A stretch of 33,590 bases of DNA, taken from a virus. A program made the translations under genes and the position numbers. The notes below the pieces were generated by a model. The model had not been told where the DNA came from. It saw nothing but the letters and a program-made list of their open reading frames with translations, and ran no database searches. This document shows positions 7,104 to 14,338 of this stretch, in pieces. The stretch spans positions 1 to 33,590 of IMG/VR virus record IMGVR_UViG_3300037119_008521; one strand, 5' to 3'. Each line of letters begins with the position of its first letter. The first letter of the stretch is position 1.

Positions 7104-8221
7104 CACTTGGCTCCATATTTTGCTTCAAATGCTTTTAACTCTTCAGCTTCAGATGCACTTAGCGCTGGCTTTTTACTACCAGCTCGTTTTGCAATCTCGG
7201 ACTTAGCCTCACCCTGTATGCGGTCTTTTGTGAGTTGGCCTTCTTCTTCGATGTTTTTGATCACGTCTTTGTTGTAACCACCAAAGTAACTCAGTGCAGG
7301 GCTATTGGCTGTGGCATCAAGTAGCGCATTGACGGTGGTATCCACTCCAAGTTGGCGTAACTCAGGCCGTGCTGCATACAAACCACGTTTAGTTGCGATT
7401 TGCTTTAATGCTTTGTCATGTAGTTTCTTTTTGGCAACATCAATAAGCTCAAGGAGTTTACGCTGTACTGTCGCATCTACCTTGATCTCGCCATTGCCGA
7501 ACTTGGTGAAGAACTTGGCAACACCAGTTTGCACTGATTCTGGAAATACAAGTTGGATGTCTTTATCGGTTAGTACGCCTTTTTGGCCAGCAACTGCGCG
7601 AGAGAAGTTCGACAAGTTGCTCATCACTGTTTGGTAGTCTCCACGAGCAAATCCAGACTCAACCCCTTGCATGCCCTCAAAGTCTTCGTTGAGTGGATTC
7701 GTGATGTTTTTTTCAATATCAGTTTGTAGGCTGTCTGCAACACCAAGGCCTTTATTCAGCACGTACCTATCATCGATGCCGCCTTGCTTATTTTTGTTCT
7801 GCATGTAGTTGATGAGTTTTTCTTCAGCGCTTCCCTTAGTGGAGCCTGAGGCAGCAAGTTTTAACTCAAGGTCGGCAAGGTCGGCTTCACGAGCCATTTG
7901 AGCTTTCTGCTCTGCTGCAAAAGCAGGTGAAATATTGGTACCAAAAGAGCTGTCAATAAGTTGAGCTGCGGGGGCCAGGTCTATGTTGCCTTTTGCTTCA
8001 CCCTGACGCTTTATAAGTTGTTCTTCAAGAGCCGCCTGTTGAGCAGCAGCCTCTTCATCCTGTTGTTGCAAGAGCTGTGCAAATAATGCATCAGGGCTTT
8101 GCGTAAGCATAGCGCCGTAGTCTTTTTGCATGGGAATAGATTGATCAAAACCGGCAGGCTGGCGCATTCCAGCTGGAGCACCAGTTATTTGAGTTAACTT
8201 CTTTTCTAAAAATCCTGCCAT
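7103..8221 (-). CDS. Internal virion protein, helical
   Basis: The 372-residue protein is dominated by predicted helix. A Gln/Ala/Glu-rich segment (about 50-90, QQQDEEAAAQQAALEEQL) suggests a coiled coil, and the C-terminus is rich in Lys and Ala. No membrane segment or enzyme motif. It has AGGGG 8 bases before the ATG and overlaps the next gene by one base. By position it is probably a head-internal or ejection protein that works with the products of 5472-7103 and 8234-8677. The family is not recognised with certainty. Confidence 0.65.
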   Translation of the reverse strand: MAGFLEKKLTQITGAPAGMRQPAGFDQSIPMQKDYGAMLTQSPDALFAQLLQQQDEEAAAQQAALEEQLIKRQGEAKGNIDLAPAAQLIDSSFGTNISPAFAAEQKAQMAREADLADLELKLAASGSTKGSAEEKLINYMQNKNKQGGIDDRYVLNKGLGVADSLQTDIEKNITNPLNEDFEGMQGVESGFARGDYQTVMSNLSNFSRAVAGQKGVLTDKDIQLVFPESVQTGVAKFFTKFGNGEIKVDATVQRKLLELIDVAKKKLHDKALKQIATKRGLYAARPELRQLGVDTTVNALLDATANSPALSYFGGYNKDVIKNIEEEGQLTKDRIQGEAKSEIAKRAGSKKPALSASEAEELKAFEAKYGAK

Positions 8222-8233
8222 GATGAATGCCCC

Positions 8234-8677
8234 TTAGTAGTTAGATGCGTACAAAGACTGCGATGCGTATGGGTTTTGATTAAGTGGCTGCATTGGATTC
8301 ACAGCGTACTTATTAGCATCAAACAGTGTAGGTTTTTTGCCAGTGTTGATGCCGCCAATGTCGGTCTTGATGTTGAGGGCATCGGTTACGTCTTGGTTGG
8401 CACTTCCGAAAAGATCTGCACCTTTAAGTTTTTGGCCTTGTTGAAAACCAGCTACTGCGCCAGATAGTGCGCCGCCAAGAAGCCCTGGGCCAGCATCGGT
8501 CTCTGCAAGCTTTTTAGATTGTCCTTGAACAAATGGAGAGAACCGCGTGTCACCTGCACCAAGGAGTGCGTTGATGTGCTCACGACGGGCAGCTTCTTTC
8601 GCCTTGCCCGCAGCTCCCATGCCGCCGATAAGTGACCCGACGCCAGATGATAGAAGGCCGATTGTAATAGGATCCAT
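8234..8677 (-). CDS. Small Gly/Ala-rich virion protein with hydrophobic N-terminus
   Basis: The gene encodes 147 residues. The start (MDPITIGLLSSGVGSLIGG) is a small-residue hydrophobic stretch that could insert in a membrane, followed by a charged helix and Gly/Ala- and Asn/Pro-rich sequence. Such short proteins often accompany internal or tail-tip proteins in short-tailed phages. AGGAA lies just upstream of the ATG. I infer a virion role from the context only. Confidence 0.6.
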   Translation of the reverse strand: MDPITIGLLSSGVGSLIGGMGAAGKAKEAARREHINALLGAGDTRFSPFVQGQSKKLAETDAGPGLLGGALSGAVAGFQQGQKLKGADLFGSANQDVTDALNIKTDIGGINTGKKPTLFDANKYAVNPMQPLNQNPYASQSLYASNY

Positions 8678-8679
8678 TT

Positions 8680-9018
8680 TTAATTCCTCTCCAATTTATA
8701 ATAACAGACAATATAACGGTTATCTTTGATCTCATGGATCTTGCAGCCGTACTTTAAGAGAGCGCCAAGGCTCATCTCTGGGGCTTTGTCTTTGGTATCA
8801 ACTTCGCAGAAAAGCCACTCCACTCCTGTGGGGAGTTTTTGCACCAAGTGCTCAGTCCACAGTTTTAAGAAGCCACTGCCACGTAGTGGTTTTTCAACAT
8901 ACACTTCGTGAACAAAAACAGAGACGTCGTTGATCTGTGACCAAACGTAAAAACCGCCCTCTAGGATCTCAAGAGTTTGACCCTTCTTTTCAGACAGGTA
9001 TTCAAGATACGCTTGCAT
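8680..9018 (-). CDS. GNAT-family acetyltransferase-like protein
   Basis: The gene encodes 112 residues from the ATG at 9018. A strand-loop-helix with VYVEKPLRGSGFLKLW (about 39-54) matches motif A of GNAT acetyltransferases, where the R-G-x-G loop binds the acetyl-CoA pyrophosphate. It is followed by a strand (GVEWLFCEV) and a C-terminal ALLKYGCKIHEIKDN similar to the usual GNAT end. Short GNAT proteins are frequent inside phage virion operons; substrates are mostly unknown. The frame is open to an ATG at 9060, but that lies deeper in the previous gene. From 9018 the overlap with the Hint protein is 17 bases. Confidence 0.72.
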   Translation of the reverse strand: MQAYLEYLSEKKGQTLEILEGGFYVWSQINDVSVFVHEVYVEKPLRGSGFLKLWTEHLVQKLPTGVEWLFCEVDTKDKAPEMSLGALLKYGCKIHEIKDNRYIVCYYKLERN

Positions 9019-10126
9019 AGTGAATCTCAGCTTGGTTTTTAAGTTTAAGTGAATCTTCATCGCTTAGCGATGCGCCCTCATTGGTCTCGTGCATATCAGA
9101 TACCATGACCTTATTCAGGCCGCACTCAATGCAGTGACTCTCGGTTCCAATGCTGTAGGTGAACCGCGATGCGGAGTCGCCCTTCACGGCACCGGTGGCG
9201 TCCTTAGCACGCTTCCAAACGCCGTCCTCAAGGACTGCATGGTTTGCGGTGAGAAGGATATTCTTAAACTTCATCCACTGGGACATGCTGGCAAGCGCCT
9301 GAGTCTTGGCATAAACAATGCCGCAGCTAGTTTCATCGCCAACTTCAATAAGTTTAATGGGCTTAAAGCATCCGTTAGCCATGGCGACCAAGGTGTTGGG
9401 ATGAAAGCACGATGGCGCGTTCTTCGCGGCAATCGCGCGCTCTTGTTCGGATTTAAGCTGGCTCATACGGAACTGATTGTTCTGATTATAAACATCAGTG
9501 TTGTACGCGTTCTGAGCGCCGGTCTCTTTCATCAGAGCGTCAGTCACGCCAGTCTGCTGAGTAGCACGAGTGCCCTCTTCTGCAATACCAATATCAGCAA
9601 GGTTCTTCATGCCCTGAGCGCGTAGGCCTTGTCTGCCCTTCATGGCACTTGCAATTGAGTCTGCGCCAATGCGCTCACGAGCGCCACCCGACAAACCGCC
9701 TGATTGTGCAAGCTGAGAGTACGCGTTCTGCTGAGCGCCAAGGCTTGATGCAGAAAGGTCATCAATGGCAAAACCTTGGTCAAGACCTGCTTTTGCACGC
9801 TGAGCTGCGTAGTATGGATTCTCAGCACCACCAAATGCCATCTCACGCATCTTTTGGAACTCGTCTGATGCCGTGGTGTCAATGCGGTCTGGGCGCTCTG
9901 CAATGGTGGCCTCAATAAGCTCGCGTTCTTTATTAAGCCCAGCAGCGCTTGAGATCTTTTTGTTAAGGCTAGCAATTTGTGCAGCGTATGGATTTTGCTG
10001 AACGCTATTCCCAATTGTTCCAACGCCCCCGCTCATCACCTGGGGTTTAAACGCCTTAGACTTCTTTTGAAGATCTGCAAGTTGCGCCTGATAAGCGTTA
10101 ATATCGGTTGATTCTAGTTTTGGCAT
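9002..10126 (-). CDS. Virion-associated protein with C-terminal Hint (intein-like) domain
   Basis: Residues 1-238 are a Gln/Ala/Ser-rich helical protein, including SQLAQSGGLSGGARERIG, of the kind found among internal head or tail proteins. From S239-C240 the sequence becomes a Hint domain. Block A is CFHPNTLVAMANGCFKPI, followed by LIEVGDE, and block B is LLTANHAVL with the T-x-x-H motif (T293, H296). A terminal VMVSDMHETNE strand corresponds to block F. The splicing C-terminus (His-Asn followed by Cys/Ser/Thr) is absent, so protein splicing is unlikely. A one-sided N-S acyl shift and cleavage before C240 is possible. AGGAG lies 9 bases upstream of the ATG. Confidence 0.8.
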   Translation of the reverse strand: MPKLESTDINAYQAQLADLQKKSKAFKPQVMSGGVGTIGNSVQQNPYAAQIASLNKKISSAAGLNKERELIEATIAERPDRIDTTASDEFQKMREMAFGGAENPYYAAQRAKAGLDQGFAIDDLSASSLGAQQNAYSQLAQSGGLSGGARERIGADSIASAMKGRQGLRAQGMKNLADIGIAEEGTRATQQTGVTDALMKETGAQNAYNTDVYNQNNQFRMSQLKSEQERAIAAKNAPSCFHPNTLVAMANGCFKPIKLIEVGDETSCGIVYAKTQALASMSQWMKFKNILLTANHAVLEDGVWKRAKDATGAVKGDSASRFTYSIGTESHCIECGLNKVMVSDMHETNEGASLSDEDSLKLKNQAEIHYASVS

Positions 10127-10127
10127 C

Positions 10128-11066
10128 TTAGTAAGCTCCTGCTCCTGAGTAGAAGTTGTCCATGTCGTCGTAGGCGGTTATGTCTTTCTCAATTTCATCT
10201 TCTTGATCCGGCACCTTGTCGGTGAGCGTTTCAATCATCTGCTGACGTAGTTCATCGAGCTTGATCTTTTCATCAGCAATACGAGGGTTACCAAGCTCTT
10301 TCTTAAGACACTCTACAATCACATGCTGAGTGATGAAGTTCCAAAACTCAGGGTAGTCGATGTAATCAGTTAAGACCGAGGGTACAAAAGCTCGGCGAAT
10401 ATAGTAGCAAAGCATGCGCGGCTCAGTTGCCGCAATGGCAATGGTAGTACCTGTGGCAGTAGCCGCTTGGCTCATGCGAAGCGTGCTGTTTACTGTATCA
10501 ACCGACTCAATCCACGTACCATCTGGTATGCCGGTTCCGGTTACAAAATAACGAGACGCAAGGCCAGCGGTGGAGCTAAGGACGCTAAGCGTCTTAGACC
10601 CAAGGGTCGTGGTAGCAGTAATGCCCGTCACCACCGCAGTGATGTCTTGCGATGCAGGGGAGATCTCAATCGTAGGGCCCACAAGCACCGAGTTGTTAAA
10701 GAGCTGATACGAGTAGTAAGAGCCAGTCGAATACTGCTGCACGAGCTTTTGCTCAGCATAGCGGTTCTTGCGGGTATTGCGGCGAACGTCATAGAATTTT
10801 GTATTGTCATTAAAAACAAGACGAAGGATCTTTTGAGCGTAGATATTCTCAGGCAGCGCATAGGTTGAAACGCCAGCCTCAAGCGCAATAGGGGCTACGG
10901 TTTCAAAATACATATCCTCAATATCGAGCTTATGAATCTCAGCCTCACAATACTTAATCGCTTCTTCGAAGTACTGAGTGAGCTCAGCGCTGGTAATGAA
11001 AATCTCATCTTGCAGATCAAGCTTATTTTCAACAAAGCTTAGTGCATCGCCATAGGTCTTAAACAT
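10128..11066 (-). CDS. Head-tail adaptor-like protein
   Basis: The 312-residue protein has a helical N-terminus (MFKTYGDALSFVENKL, then ITSAELTQYFEEAIKYCEAEI). A conserved-looking YALPENIYAQKILRLVF strand region and a C-terminal helical bundle that ends acidic follow. This layout resembles adaptor proteins that close the portal in short-tailed phages. A Thr/Ser/Gly-rich insert of about 70 residues (about 144-213) reads like the Ig-like module 'GSKTLSV--STAGL---FVTGTGIPDGT'. The ATG at 11066 has GGGGG 9 bases upstream. A TTG at 11084 is the longer alternative. The assignment as adaptor is an inference. Confidence 0.65.
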   Translation of the reverse strand: MFKTYGDALSFVENKLDLQDEIFITSAELTQYFEEAIKYCEAEIHKLDIEDMYFETVAPIALEAGVSTYALPENIYAQKILRLVFNDNTKFYDVRRNTRKNRYAEQKLVQQYSTGSYYSYQLFNNSVLVGPTIEISPASQDITAVVTGITATTTLGSKTLSVLSSTAGLASRYFVTGTGIPDGTWIESVDTVNSTLRMSQAATATGTTIAIAATEPRMLCYYIRRAFVPSVLTDYIDYPEFWNFITQHVIVECLKKELGNPRIADEKIKLDELRQQMIETLTDKVPDQEDEIEKDITAYDDMDNFYSGAGAY

Positions 11067-11412
11067 CTTGATATGCCCCCGCAAATAATCTTATCACGCA
11101 CGGTCCGGTGGTGCTAATCACCAGGTAATCTGGTGTGAAGAGATCATAGTGATAAGTACTAGTATAAGGCCCACTACCGTCTCCATCAAGGAGTGAGGTT
11201 TGGATGATGTCCTTTGGAACAAAACCCATCCGATGATACAGCCGCTGCTCAGTTACAAGCGCGTCGTATGTCACCGTGAAGAACTGAAAGTTTGATCTTA
11301 AGAACGGAGCGCTTAGACTTGCTTCATATAAATACTGCAGCGCTTCACGGGCAATCGGGTCTTCGATACCCTCAAAATTAGGCCGCCGTAGCGCTAGGTT
11401 AATCTGTGCCAT
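11059..11412 (-). CDS. Virion protein of unknown role, between adaptor and tail protein
   Basis: The 117-residue protein is mainly beta in composition (FQFFTVTYDALVTEQRLYHRMGF, YLVISTTGPCVIRLFAGAY). It starts MAQINLALRRPNFEG. It overlaps the adaptor start by 8 bases and follows the tail gene directly, so it is surely translated with them. Possibly a small tail or head-completion protein. I do not recognise the family. Confidence 0.6.
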   Translation of the reverse strand: MAQINLALRRPNFEGIEDPIAREALQYLYEASLSAPFLRSNFQFFTVTYDALVTEQRLYHRMGFVPKDIIQTSLLDGDGSGPYTSTYHYDLFTPDYLVISTTGPCVIRLFAGAYQDV

Positions 11413-14085
11413 CTATGTCCCCACATCGCCGCGATAGGGCTCTTGAGATGGGCCAATGGCTTCATAGAATACGCCGTATTCTACAAGGTAGAAGAACTGG
11501 TTATATGGGAATCCTTGAAGCCTGAAGTTAATGCCAGATCCGGCGGTGATCACTCCATGGCCATCAAGGATAACAATCTCGGTATCACTTGTTCTAGAGA
11601 TGATCGGGAATAGCTGCACATAATCATCCGCCTCAACGGTGATGAAGTTATTCTCAATATCGGTATTCCAGCTGTTGGTCACGTCATCAAGTGTGACAGT
11701 GCGACGACCATCGGCGCCCACGGCACCTACAGTGGCAGTGCCAAGACCATCGGAGTTGAACCGTATGATAGATGCGTTCGTGAAGTGGAACTGCTTATAT
11801 TCACACCTGAGGCTTGCCTTAGGGCAGCGCCTCTTGATGTCAAAGATCTGCTGCCTTCGGCGCCAAAGCCTTGGATCACCGTAGCTCACAAGCGGCGTAC
11901 CCCAAGGGTACATGTCGTAGTTCACCATCTGCTTCATTTCTTGCAGATAGTTGTTATCGTCGTTCTCACTGTAAGGAGTTGCGGCAAACACACTGGCCTG
12001 GTTTGGCCTTGGCCGAGCCTTTAGAACAAACCCATGAACCCACTTGCGATATGAAGTGGTGCCAAGGCTTGAAATAATGCCCGAATAGTAATGGTTAATA
12101 GCAATCTGTTTTCTAGTGATGGCAGATGCGCTGACAGCAGATTGAGCTTCCACGATCACATCACACACTGCCTCTTCGTCAAAAGTCAGTAGCGTGCCAG
12201 TTGGGTTAAAGAACACAACGTTTTTATCTCCGCTAATGGCGACGCATGTGATGAAGAAGTTCTTATAGTATCTGCCCTCAGGCGTGTTTTCAATTACCTC
12301 GTAGTCACCGTCCGCAACAAAGTCCAGAGTGATTTGAGTGGCTGAGTCCACCGTGACAACACGGCCACGGTAAGAGTTGCGCGCTGCCCACGACAAGTTT
12401 TTTGCGCCATAAACAAGACTGCCAGCCTCTATTCCAGCGGTTGATCCAAGGGTGACAACCTTGGAACCTGCCGCTGTCGTGAAGCTGATGGATGGGCCAA
12501 GGCCGTAGTATCCGGTGCTCCAAGTGGTGAACTTGCGAGTGTCCTTTTCCATACAAAAGACTTTATTGATCTCGTATCCAAGGACCACGAGATTTAGCGC
12601 ATCAGTAAACGGCATTTGTCCTGGTGCATCTGCATCACGAACGAACCACAGTACGCGGTTTTTATGTACATCGTGAGCACCACTCATATTCTCTTTATCG
12701 TAAAGAGTGGTGACAAGGTTTTGGTATGAATCTTGAAAGTCCATGTTTGACAGCGGATACACCTTGTATCCATCGGTGAAATAGAACCCATCATTACCGG
12801 CAAAATACAAACCATTCTCAGTCTGTACGATACAAGCATTGCCAATAGCGCCAATGCCATCCGAGATCTTGCGCTTGACCATCCCGCCGCGACCAAAGTC
12901 ATCAAACGTACCATCAAGGCGGTAAACTGAGTTCTCACCAAAGACAATCGGGATTGAGTTCACCGACGATAGCCCGGTGATGTCTTCATCAATATCCACA
13001 AAAAATGATCCGGGCACAGAATCCCCGTCACCACCCTTTGACTGCCAAACTCGGTTAGTCTTTAGCTCTCCATCTTCACCCGTCAAGGGGGACACTTCAT
13101 AACCATTGGCCCAAAAGACGTAGTTATCTGTGCCGTGAACGTACTTGGTTTTTGGAGCCCGATCGTTAGCAAGAACGCCACCATCGGTATAAAGAACCGC
13201 ATTATTGTCAGCCGTATCATCTGGAACGGTGTCAGCAAATGATACGGTGCCAGCGTCAACCTCTCCAATGTAGTACAGCGTCGTGCCGCCGTTGCGGGTT
13301 CTGTAGATCTCAACCTTCATTTCGTTTGCTGGATAACGATACTGACGAAACTCCAGGTATGTACCAAAGCTTGCCGTAATGTCTGGGATTGAGCCAACTG
13401 TAATGCCAGGTGATAGCGCAGGGTTAGCATTGCCGATACCTGTGAACTCTGCAAACGTAGGCCTAGATCTGTCTATGTATTCAACGCCGTTAACCGAATA
13501 CGTGTACTTGTTAACAAGTGCGTATATATAATTTGCGCCAGCTCCGCCAGTGGCGGTAAACCCACCACCAGTTGGTATGATCCCAGCCACACGCATCTTC
13601 ACCGTGCCCGCGCTGTCATTAAAGACCTTCATTGGAAGTGAGCGGCAGGTGGATAATCTGTTATGCGTAAAGAACGTGTGGTTGTTCCACTTGGCAAACG
13701 AGATCTTAGCATCTGACGCAAGAGACAAGTCAGGCAAGCAGCCAAACGGAGATGTATTAGTTATGTTTGAAAATAACAATGTCCATGAGCTGCTGTTAAA
13801 ATAACTGCATCCACCAGACCGTGAGACTAGAAATTCTGTAATGGCACGAGCGGTGGTGTGCTCTATATAAGTCAGCCCATTGGTTCTAGCCGCGCCAGAT
13901 GTTGCTGCGAGAGGCTGTGATGCGCGCTGTGAGTTTGGGTATCGGTAGTTGAGTCCAGGGCGCGATTCAGCCTTGCGGTATTCATTTGCAATAAAGTTAT
14001 CAGCATCTTGAAATTGGTTGTCATTGGCATCAATTGGATAATCGGTTTTACCACCGCTGAAGTCAGAGAATATTTTAACTGGCAT
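11413..14085 (-). CDS. Tail nozzle / stabilisation-like structural protein
   Basis: The 890-residue, beta-rich protein starts MPVKIFSDFSGGK. It has a central repeat-like region (IPIVFGENSVYRLDG, IGNACIVQTENGLYFAGNDGFYF) typical of beta-propeller tail proteins such as the P22 gp10 or T7 gp12 groups, which form the tail tube below the adaptor. A module at about residues 530-600 (AAGSKVVTLGSTAGIEAGSLV) resembles the Ig-like insert of the adaptor gene. Size fits these families. The position next to the adaptor-like gene supports the call. AGGAC precedes the ATG. Confidence 0.72.
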   Translation of the reverse strand: MPVKIFSDFSGGKTDYPIDANDNQFQDADNFIANEYRKAESRPGLNYRYPNSQRASQPLAATSGAARTNGLTYIEHTTARAITEFLVSRSGGCSYFNSSSWTLLFSNITNTSPFGCLPDLSLASDAKISFAKWNNHTFFTHNRLSTCRSLPMKVFNDSAGTVKMRVAGIIPTGGGFTATGGAGANYIYALVNKYTYSVNGVEYIDRSRPTFAEFTGIGNANPALSPGITVGSIPDITASFGTYLEFRQYRYPANEMKVEIYRTRNGGTTLYYIGEVDAGTVSFADTVPDDTADNNAVLYTDGGVLANDRAPKTKYVHGTDNYVFWANGYEVSPLTGEDGELKTNRVWQSKGGDGDSVPGSFFVDIDEDITGLSSVNSIPIVFGENSVYRLDGTFDDFGRGGMVKRKISDGIGAIGNACIVQTENGLYFAGNDGFYFTDGYKVYPLSNMDFQDSYQNLVTTLYDKENMSGAHDVHKNRVLWFVRDADAPGQMPFTDALNLVVLGYEINKVFCMEKDTRKFTTWSTGYYGLGPSISFTTAAGSKVVTLGSTAGIEAGSLVYGAKNLSWAARNSYRGRVVTVDSATQITLDFVADGDYEVIENTPEGRYYKNFFITCVAISGDKNVVFFNPTGTLLTFDEEAVCDVIVEAQSAVSASAITRKQIAINHYYSGIISSLGTTSYRKWVHGFVLKARPRPNQASVFAATPYSENDDNNYLQEMKQMVNYDMYPWGTPLVSYGDPRLWRRRQQIFDIKRRCPKASLRCEYKQFHFTNASIIRFNSDGLGTATVGAVGADGRRTVTLDDVTNSWNTDIENNFITVEADDYVQLFPIISRTSDTEIVILDGHGVITAGSGINFRLQGFPYNQFFYLVEYGVFYEAIGPSQEPYRGDVGT

Positions 14086-14328
14086 CTAATTGTCCTCGTA
14101 TTTAATCCCAAGCCTGCCTTCAAGGCGGGCTAAACTTTCTCTTACAGCTCCAAGTTGCTCGACAATTTTAGTGTCAAGCCCCTCGTGCTTTGTGCGAAGT
14201 ACATCTACGTCCTTTTGCGCTTCATTGGCAAGTCGCTCTGTGTGCGCAATCTTTCCCTCTAAACGCACGAGCCATACGATTAGCGTTATTGCGGCTACTA
14301 TGGCTTCGATGTACTCGGAGGGGTTCAT
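14086..14328 (-). CDS. Small membrane protein with coiled-coil, holin- or spanin-like
   Basis: The gene encodes 80 residues. After MNPSEYIEA comes one hydrophobic segment (IVAAITLIVWLV, about 9-21), then a long charged heptad-like helix to the end. A single N-terminal membrane helix with a coiled-coil behind it is seen in some phage holins, hemolysin-type proteins and inner-membrane spanins. AGGGA lies 5 bases before the ATG at 14328. The ATG at 14355 is less likely. It sits between the tail fibre and the tail nozzle gene, away from the lysis genes at the right end, so a virion or DNA-entry role is also possible. Confidence 0.65.
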   Translation of the reverse strand: MNPSEYIEAIVAAITLIVWLVRLEGKIAHTERLANEAQKDVDVLRTKHEGLDTKIVEQLGAVRESLARLEGRLGIKYEDN

Positions 14329-14338
14329 CTCATTCCCT

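Noticed and set aside
9089-9625. 178-codon + strand frame opposite the Hint domain
   Set aside because: It lies wholly antisense to a well-supported gene with recognisable Hint motifs, and its product shows no known motif or ribosome site.
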